DNA of 64,000 nt, taken from an uncultured Methylomonas sp. (GTDB lineage Bacteria > Pseudomonadota > Gammaproteobacteria > Methylococcales > Methylomonadaceae). Under the pieces are notes generated by a model. The model worked only from the letters and a program-made list of their open reading frames with translations. It had not been told where the DNA came from and did not search any database. This document shows, piece after piece, positions 58,784-64,000 of the stretch. The DNA lies in contig CAKZJE010000089.1 of NCBI GenBank assembly GCA_936941155.1, positions 1 through 64,000 on the forward strand, read 5' to 3'. Made by a program: the position numbers and the translations under genes. How positions within the stretch are numbered: the first letter of the stretch is position 1; every line of letters begins with the position of its first letter.

Positions 58784-59725
58784 ATGAATCCCCCCGCATT
58801 CCCTCCTGCCATTTTTTTAATGGGCCCTACTGCCTCAGGAAAAACTCAATTATCCGTGCAACTTGCTCAGGCTTTAAATGCTGAAATTATCAGCGTGGAT
58901 TCGGCGTTAGTTTTTAAAGGCATGGATATTGGTACGGCAAAACCTACGCTAGAAGAACGCGGCGGCATTCCGCATTATTTGATTGATATTCTTGATCCTA
59001 GCGAATCGTATTCCACAGGACAATTTAGAAATCAAACGTTGACATTGATGGCGGACATCAGTGCTCGCGGAAAAATACCGTTGTTAGTGGGCGGTACAAT
59101 GTTGTATTTCAATGCCTTATCTCAAGGCTTAGCCACTCTGCCTGAAGCCAGCCCTGAAATTCGGGCAAAATTAGAACAAGAATTAGCCGAGCACGGCAAA
59201 CAAGCGCAATATGAAAGATTATTGCAAGTTGACCCACAAGCTGCTGCAAGAATTCACCCAAACGACCCACAACGGATTCAACGCGCTTTAGAAGTTTATG
59301 AAATCAGTGGTAGACCTTTGACAGATTTTTTTCAAGAAACAGACAATGATTTACCCTACAACGTGATTAAATTAGTGATAGCTCCTGAAGATAGAGCGAT
59401 TTTGCATAAAAAAATTGCGCTGCGGTTTCAGCAAATGCTGGCAAATCATTTTATGGATGAGGTTGAATCGCTTTACCAACGTGGTGATTTAACGCCAGCA
59501 CTCCCCGCGATTCGTGCGGTTGGTTATCGTCAAGCATGGTCTTATTTGGAAGGTGAATATGATTTACCGACGATGACCGAAAAAGCGATTATAGCGACTC
59601 GGCAATTAGCTAAACGCCAATTTACATGGCTTAGAAGAGAAACTCAGGCGCATTGGCTGCAAACCGGCTCTGAAAACTTACCTACTCAGGCGTTAGAAAA
59701 AATAAACTTCGCAATTGAGGATTGA
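58784..59725 (+). CDS. miaA: tRNA dimethylallyltransferase
   Basis: 313 residues from MNPPAFPPAIF; a GTG 42 bases earlier adds a non-family leader. It isopentenylates A37 of UNN-reading tRNAs. Seen: FLMGPTASGKTQLS (P-loop), ISVDSALVFKGMDIGTAKP, LVGGTMLYFNAL and IRAVGYRQAWSYLEG. It precedes hfq as in most gammaproteobacteria, with a 166-base gap. Confidence 0.96.
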   Translation: MNPPAFPPAIFLMGPTASGKTQLSVQLAQALNAEIISVDSALVFKGMDIGTAKPTLEERGGIPHYLIDILDPSESYSTGQFRNQTLTLMADISARGKIPLLVGGTMLYFNALSQGLATLPEASPEIRAKLEQELAEHGKQAQYERLLQVDPQAAARIHPNDPQRIQRALEVYEISGRPLTDFFQETDNDLPYNVIKLVIAPEDRAILHKKIALRFQQMLANHFMDEVESLYQRGDLTPALPAIRAVGYRQAWSYLEGEYDLPTMTEKAIIATRQLAKRQFTWLRRETQAHWLQTGSENLPTQALEKINFAIED

Positions 59726-59891
59726 AATGAGCGTGATAACCTTGTAAATTGAGAATTAGCCCCCAGTTTACCCACTTGAATCATCTAGCTGCGGTTCAGC
59801 TTCTGAATGCTAAAGTTGGAAACAGATTTTTTAATCTATCGTTATGGCGGATAAATGTACGCACAAATGCTAAATAACAAGGAGAAATAGG

Positions 59892-60131
59892 ATGTCGAAA
59901 AGCCAAAATTTGCAGGATACTTTTTTAAATAACCTCAGAAAAGACCATATTCCTGTATCAATATTCTTAGTGAATGGAATTAAATTACAAGGAAAAGTCG
60001 ATTCGTTTGACCAATATGTCATCATGCTGAAAAACACTGTCAGCCAAATGGTCTATAAACACGCAATTTCTACAATTGTGCCCGGCAAACCCGTGAAAAT
60101 GTCAGATTCTGACGAAGATGGCGATGAATAA
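59892..60131 (+). CDS. hfq: RNA chaperone Hfq
   Basis: A 79-residue protein. [40 protein letters not shown] and [15 protein letters not shown] are the Sm1 and Sm2 motifs with the conserved Gln8, Asp9-type and YKHA. It binds small RNAs and mRNAs as a hexamer. AAGGAG precedes the ATG. The C-terminal tail is short and acidic. Confidence 0.98.
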   Translation: MSKSQNLQDTFLNNLRKDHIPVSIFLVNGIKLQGKVDSFDQYVIMLKNTVSQMVYKHAISTIVPGKPVKMSDSDEDGDE

Positions 60132-60157
60132 AATATCGTTCACTTTGGAGATTATTT

Positions 60158-61426
60158 TTGTTTGAGCGTCCAGATGCGGGTGAGCGAGCTGTCCTTGTTC
60201 ATCTTACCTTTCAAGCAGATAGCGAAGATTTGTTTGAACTCAAAGAGCTGGCTAAATCCGCAGGTGCGGAGCCCGTTTTTGTTTTAACAGGCAATAGACG
60301 CAGCCCTGATCCTAAATATTTTATCGGCACAGGCAAACTTGATGAACTTAAAGCGGCTGTTGCCAGCTATGAAGCCGATTGTGTGCTGTTTAATCACCCT
60401 TTATCCCCTAGCCAAGAGCGCAATTTAGAACAAGCGTTAGAAGTTCGCGTGGTGGATAGAAATGGCTTGATTTTAGATATTTTTGCGCAACGGGCACAAA
60501 CTTTTGAGGGCAAATTGCAAGTTGAATTAGCCCAGTTAAAACATTTATCAACGCGCTTAATTCGCGGCTGGACGCATTTAGAACGGCAAAAAGGCGGTAT
60601 TGGTTTACGCGGCCCTGGCGAAACCCAATTAGAAACCGATAGACGCTTAATTGGCGTGCGAATTGATTTAATCCAACGTCGTTTGGAAAAAGTCGAAAAG
60701 CAACGTCATCAAGGTCGCAGTAAACGTAAAAAAGCAGAAGTTCCCACCGTTTCGCTCGTTGGTTACACCAATGCTGGCAAATCAACGTTGTTTAATCGTC
60801 TGACAGGCGCGGATATTTATGTTGCCGATCAATTATTTGCTACGTTAGACCCCACCTTACGTCTGTGCGCTCTTCACGATGGCACGCAATTAGTCTTGGC
60901 GGATACTGTCGGATTTATTCGTCATTTACCACATGAATTAGTTGCCGCTTTTCGCTCTACGCTTCAAGAAGCCAGTGAAGCAGATTTGCTTCTGCATGTC
61001 ATTGACGCAAATAGTGAAGATAGAGACGAAAAAATCACGCAAGTTAATCACGTTTTAAAAGAAATCTCCGCCGATAAAATTCCGCAGTTACAAGTTTTTA
61101 ATAAAATTGATGGCTTAGAAAACGTAGAGCCTCATATCGACCGTGATGAGCACGGCAAACCACAAAGAGTTTGGATCTCAGCGCAAACTGGAGCGGGCAT
61201 TGATTTGTTATATCAAGCCTTAGCAGAATTATTTGCCAATACGAAAACAACGATTAATTGCCGATTATTGGCACATCAAGGTGATGTGTATGCCAAATTA
61301 TTTGTGTTCACCAAAATTTTAACCGAACACGTTAATGATGACGGTAGCCGAGATTTAACTATTGAAATGGATAAAAAACATTTAGGCTTATTAAAAACTG
61401 TGCAAATTAAAAGCGAATTAATTTAA
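60158..61426 (+). CDS. hflX: Ribosome-associated GTPase HflX
   Basis: 422 residues from TTG, with GGAG eight bases upstream. The N-terminal nucleotide-binding half ends in GGIGLRGPGETQLETDRR. The GTPase domain shows VSLVGYTNAGKSTLFN, DTVGFIRHLPHELV, and VFNKIDG. It splits stalled 70S ribosomes. It follows hfq by 26 bases. Confidence 0.96.
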   Translation: MFERPDAGERAVLVHLTFQADSEDLFELKELAKSAGAEPVFVLTGNRRSPDPKYFIGTGKLDELKAAVASYEADCVLFNHPLSPSQERNLEQALEVRVVDRNGLILDIFAQRAQTFEGKLQVELAQLKHLSTRLIRGWTHLERQKGGIGLRGPGETQLETDRRLIGVRIDLIQRRLEKVEKQRHQGRSKRKKAEVPTVSLVGYTNAGKSTLFNRLTGADIYVADQLFATLDPTLRLCALHDGTQLVLADTVGFIRHLPHELVAAFRSTLQEASEADLLLHVIDANSEDRDEKITQVNHVLKEISADKIPQLQVFNKIDGLENVEPHIDRDEHGKPQRVWISAQTGAGIDLLYQALAELFANTKTTINCRLLAHQGDVYAKLFVFTKILTEHVNDDGSRDLTIEMDKKHLGLLKTVQIKSELI

Positions 61427-61582
61427 ATGCCTAGCTGTGCTGTTTTTAGAAAAATATTGCCTAACTGCTCATAAACGCCATGATTTACGATAGAATATAC
61501 CGTTTAAACAAAAACGCACTTTCAAACCTATTAATATTGAAAGTGCGTAAAATTTTTGAAGAACCCCAACTGGAGTATGTAT

Positions 61583-62809
61583 ATGTCCTGGAATAAACCC
61601 GGTGGCGATGATAAGGATCCCTGGAGCGATCGAGAAGATCAGAATGCGCCTCCTGATTTGGATGAGGCAATTCGCTCTTTGCAAAAAAAAATAGCTAGTA
61701 TTTTTGGCTCTAATAATGGCGGAGAGGGTGGTGATTCTAACAATGGCGACAGCAACAACTCTTCTACTGATCCAGTAAAAAGTTTGGGGATTCTCGCAGC
61801 AGGTGCTGTGGTATTGTGGGCAGCCAGCGGCTTTTACATCGTTGATGAGGGTAATCATGGTGTGGAAACTCGATTTGGGAAATACGTTGCCACGACACAA
61901 GCGGGTTTAAATTGGCATTTTCCAGCTCCCATTGAACAAGTGGATATTGTTAATGTTAAAAAACAACAATTTATCGAAATTGGTTATCGCTCAGCTGGGG
62001 ATAGACAAAGCGCGGATGGTGGTATTCCTAAAGAAGCGTTAATGCTAACGCAAGATGAAAATATTATTGATGTGCGCTTAGCAGTGCAGTATCAGGTTAA
62101 AGATGCCAAACAATTTTCATTTAATTTGGTTGATCCTGCTGGAACTTTAATACAAGTGACTGAAAGTGCTGAACGTGGCGTGATCGGTAGCAATAAAATG
62201 GACTTTGTATTAACAGAAGGCCGTAGTGAAATCGTGTCGCAAATTAAACAAGAAATCCAAACAGTGATGGATTCTTATCAATCGGGTATTCAAATTACCA
62301 GTGTAAACTTGCAAGATGCGCAACCGCCTGAACAAGTTCAAAGTGCATTTGAAGATGCCATTAAAGCGCGTGAAGACAAACAGCGTTTAATCAACGAAGC
62401 AGAAGCTTATTCTAACGATGTCGTTCCTAAAGCACGCGGCGCGGCAGCTCGAAAAATCCAAGAAGCAGAAGGCTATAAAGAACAAGTCATTGCACAAGCA
62501 ACCGGTGAAGTCAGTCGTTTTTCGCAACTCTTAAGTGAATATAAAAAAGCACCTGATGTCACTCGCCAACGCATGTATGTTGAATCAATGGAATCCATAC
62601 TGAGCAAATCGAATACAGTGATGGTTGATGTAAAAAGCAACAATCTGTTTTTACCGCTGGATAAAATGATTCAAAAAGCAGCGACAACGCCAGAGAATGA
62701 AACGGCTGAAACAGCGATTGCAACGCCACCGCCAGTTGTAGAAAAAAAGGTGGTTGAACCGATAGTCAGAACATCGTCACGCGGACGTGAAGAAAGGGGT
62801 CGGGAATGA
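61583..62809 (+). CDS. hflK: FtsH protease modulator HflK
   Basis: 408 residues from MSWNKPGGDDKDPW, the usual HflK start; the frame extends nine codons upstream. One membrane helix (LGILAAGAVVLWAASGFYIV) is followed by the SPFH/band-7 domain (DEGNHGVETRFGKYV). The rest is a coiled coil. The C-terminus is Pro/Thr-rich. It forms a complex with HflC that shields FtsH. Its stop overlaps hflC. Confidence 0.95.
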   Translation: MSWNKPGGDDKDPWSDREDQNAPPDLDEAIRSLQKKIASIFGSNNGGEGGDSNNGDSNNSSTDPVKSLGILAAGAVVLWAASGFYIVDEGNHGVETRFGKYVATTQAGLNWHFPAPIEQVDIVNVKKQQFIEIGYRSAGDRQSADGGIPKEALMLTQDENIIDVRLAVQYQVKDAKQFSFNLVDPAGTLIQVTESAERGVIGSNKMDFVLTEGRSEIVSQIKQEIQTVMDSYQSGIQITSVNLQDAQPPEQVQSAFEDAIKAREDKQRLINEAEAYSNDVVPKARGAAARKIQEAEGYKEQVIAQATGEVSRFSQLLSEYKKAPDVTRQRMYVESMESILSKSNTVMVDVKSNNLFLPLDKMIQKAATTPENETAETAIATPPPVVEKKVVEPIVRTSSRGREERGRE

Positions 62810-63663
62810 TTCAAAATAAGATATTCGTAGCCGTTGCCACACTTATTTTCCTTAGTATGATGAGTGTCTTTACTGTTAGCGAAACTGAAAAAGCGATTAA
62901 ATTTCGACTCGGCGAAATTGTAAAAGATGATTACGAGCCCGGAATTCACTTTAAATGGCCATTTATTAACAACGTTAAAAAATTTGATGCACGGATTCAA
63001 ACGATGGATTCGCAGCCAGAACGTTTTTTGACGGCAGAAAAGAAAAATGTCATCGTTGATTCTTATGTAAAATGGCGTATTGGCAATGTCAAAACGTTTT
63101 ACACTGTTGTAGCAGGCGATCCTAGTCAGGCAAATTTACGTTTAGATCAAATTATTAAAGATGCGTTTCGCAGCGAATTTAGCAAACGTACCATTAAGCA
63201 ATTAGTCTCTACTGACAGAAAAGTGATTCGGGAAATTTTAATTAAAAACTCGAAACAAATTTCTGCGGATTTAGGCTTGCAAATTATTGATGTGCAAGTC
63301 AAACGGATTGATTTACCGCCTGATGTGAGTAATTCAGTCTTCTTGCGTATGGAAGCAGAGCAAGCAAAGGTAGCGCGTAAACTGCGTTCAGAAGGTGTTG
63401 AAAAAGCAGAGGGAATTCGCTCTGATGCTGACCGGCAAAGGGTTGTTGCTTTAGCAGAATCGTTTCGAGATGCAGAAAAATTACGCGGTGAAGGCGATGC
63501 CAAATCCTCTGAAATTTATGCAACCGCTTACGGTGCAGATGTGGAATTCTTTTCCTTTTATCGAAGTATGAATGCTTATAAAAATATTTTTTCAGATGCG
63601 AATAGGATGATAGTTGTAGAACCTAATTCTGACTTCTTTAAGTATTTTAAGAAACAGCAATAA
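62806..63663 (+). CDS. hflC: FtsH protease modulator HflC
   Basis: A 285-residue protein. A membrane helix near the start (VATLIFLSMMSVFTV) is followed by SETEKAIKFRLGEIVKDDYEPGIHFKWPF and EILIKNSKQISADLGLQIIDVQVKRIDLP, a band-7/SPFH domain. It overlaps hflK by four bases, indicating coupled translation. Confidence 0.96.
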   Translation: MIQNKIFVAVATLIFLSMMSVFTVSETEKAIKFRLGEIVKDDYEPGIHFKWPFINNVKKFDARIQTMDSQPERFLTAEKKNVIVDSYVKWRIGNVKTFYTVVAGDPSQANLRLDQIIKDAFRSEFSKRTIKQLVSTDRKVIREILIKNSKQISADLGLQIIDVQVKRIDLPPDVSNSVFLRMEAEQAKVARKLRSEGVEKAEGIRSDADRQRVVALAESFRDAEKLRGEGDAKSSEIYATAYGADVEFFSFYRSMNAYKNIFSDANRMIVVEPNSDFFKYFKKQQ

Positions 63664-63707
63664 CAGATAACTTAACAGGGCGCGTCCCTTTTAAAATGTA
63701 TCGCAAC

Positions 63708-63743
63708 ATCAAAAACGCTCCGCTTTGTCGGGGCGTTTTGTGT
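63708..63743 (+). terminator. Candidate terminator after hflC
   Basis: AACGCTCC and GGGGCGTT form an 8-pair stem (one T-G) with GCTTTGTC in the loop, followed by a short T-run (TTTT). It lies about 45 bases past hflC and before hisZ. Confidence 0.6.
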
Positions 63744-63759
63744 GAATGGACTATAAGAA

Positions 63760-64000
63760 ATGTTACAGAAAGACCCTTGGTTATTGCCCGATGGCATTGA
63801 AGAAGTTTTACCTGATGATGCTAAATATTTGGAAGATTTACGTCGAAAAATATTAGATGTGTTTGCAACGTGGGGTTATCAACTTGTCATCCCGCCGTTT
63901 ATTGATTATTTGGATTCTTTGCTCACAGGCTCAGGGCATGATTTGGAATTACAAACCTTTAAACTAACAGATCAATTAAGTGGTGAAATGTTGGGGGTGC
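63760..64000 (+). CDS. hisZ: ATP phosphoribosyltransferase regulatory subunit (cut by window edge)
   Basis: The first 80 residues are visible. WLLPDGIEEVLPDDAKYLEDLRRKILDVFATWGYQLVIPPFIDYLDSL is the HisZ start, a class II histidyl-tRNA synthetase-like catalytic domain that lacks aminoacylation and activates short-form HisG. LLTGSGHDLELQTFKL continues the family pattern. It follows hflC as in many gammaproteobacteria (hflC-hisZ-purA). Confidence 0.9.
   Translation, partial: MLQKDPWLLPDGIEEVLPDDAKYLEDLRRKILDVFATWGYQLVIPPFIDYLDSLLTGSGHDLELQTFKLTDQLSGEMLGV

Overview
The window is a compact, A+T-rich bacterial chromosome segment. The gene set is gammaproteobacterial: hfq-hflX-hflK-hflC-hisZ, lpxH, epmC, cpoB, dksA-type, System I cytochrome c maturation (ccmDEF), a suf cluster with its own Rrf2 regulator, purT and dusA. 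A cluster around 7.0-12.7 kb (amino-acid-kinase/MfnE-like, HisA-like, ATP-grasp, H4MPT-associated kinase-fold gene, pabB), plus an fchA-type cyclohydrolase at 41.7 kb, points to tetrahydromethanopterin/methanofuran-type C1 metabolism, as in methylotrophs and some Beggiatoa-type sulfur bacteria. The many Rpn and Uma2 nucleases, toxin-antitoxin modules and short palindromic repeats fit that kind of genome. I cannot choose between Methylococcales and Thiotrichales from sequence alone.

Layout. 0-1.5 kb: two Rpn-family nuclease genes flanking a truncated DUF1566-type gene, with a possible leader peptide/terminator. 1.5-6 kb: ribF, an AlkD-like gene, glmS, nudF. 6-12.7 kb: a secreted protein and the C1-cofactor cluster, invaded by palindromic repeats. 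12.8-26.8 kb: suf genes (regulator, sufB, then sufC, sufD, a DUF2721 gene, sufS), split by about 8.4 kb of accessory DNA holding toxin-antitoxin modules, an AbiC-like membrane protein and a secretion-type operon whose ABC protein has lost every catalytic ATPase motif. 26.9-33.2 kb: an OmpA-like membrane protein, a GGCT-like gene, dusA, folE, hemH, purT and a lytic transglycosylase. 33.4-33.6 kb: tRNA-Pro, tRNA-Arg and tRNA-His. 33.8-37.5 kb: lpxH, an NlpE-like gene, a cyclophilin, cysS. 37.5-41.5 kb: an accessory strip (HicAB, RHH-PIN, BrnTA, two Uma2) in which the 3' end of cysS is present three times. 41.7-47 kb: fchA, a lipoprotein hydrolase, DUF2971, ribE-ribBX-ribH. 47-52 kb: two non-coding inverted-repeat elements, epmC, cpoB, a dksA-like gene, and a methyltransferase/restriction gene just upstream of ccmDEF. 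55-64 kb: small hypotheticals, a cyclophilin with an extra domain, a membrane cytochrome, a pilin, miaA-hfq-hflXKC and the start of hisZ.

How the genes work together. Riboflavin/FAD synthesis is represented by ribE, ribBX, ribH and ribF. pABA (pabB), folE and the H4MPT-associated genes supply C1 carriers, which fchA and purT would use. suf, hemH and ccm serve Fe-S and heme biogenesis.

The most unusual features are: (a) palindromic repeats inside reading frames, two of which encode the same 10-residue core in neighbouring genes; (b) stepwise addition of toxin-antitoxin modules at the 3' end of cysS with duplicated gene tails; (c) the interrupted suf operon and its pseudo-ATPase exporter. No CRISPR array, rRNA, prophage or intact transposase was seen.
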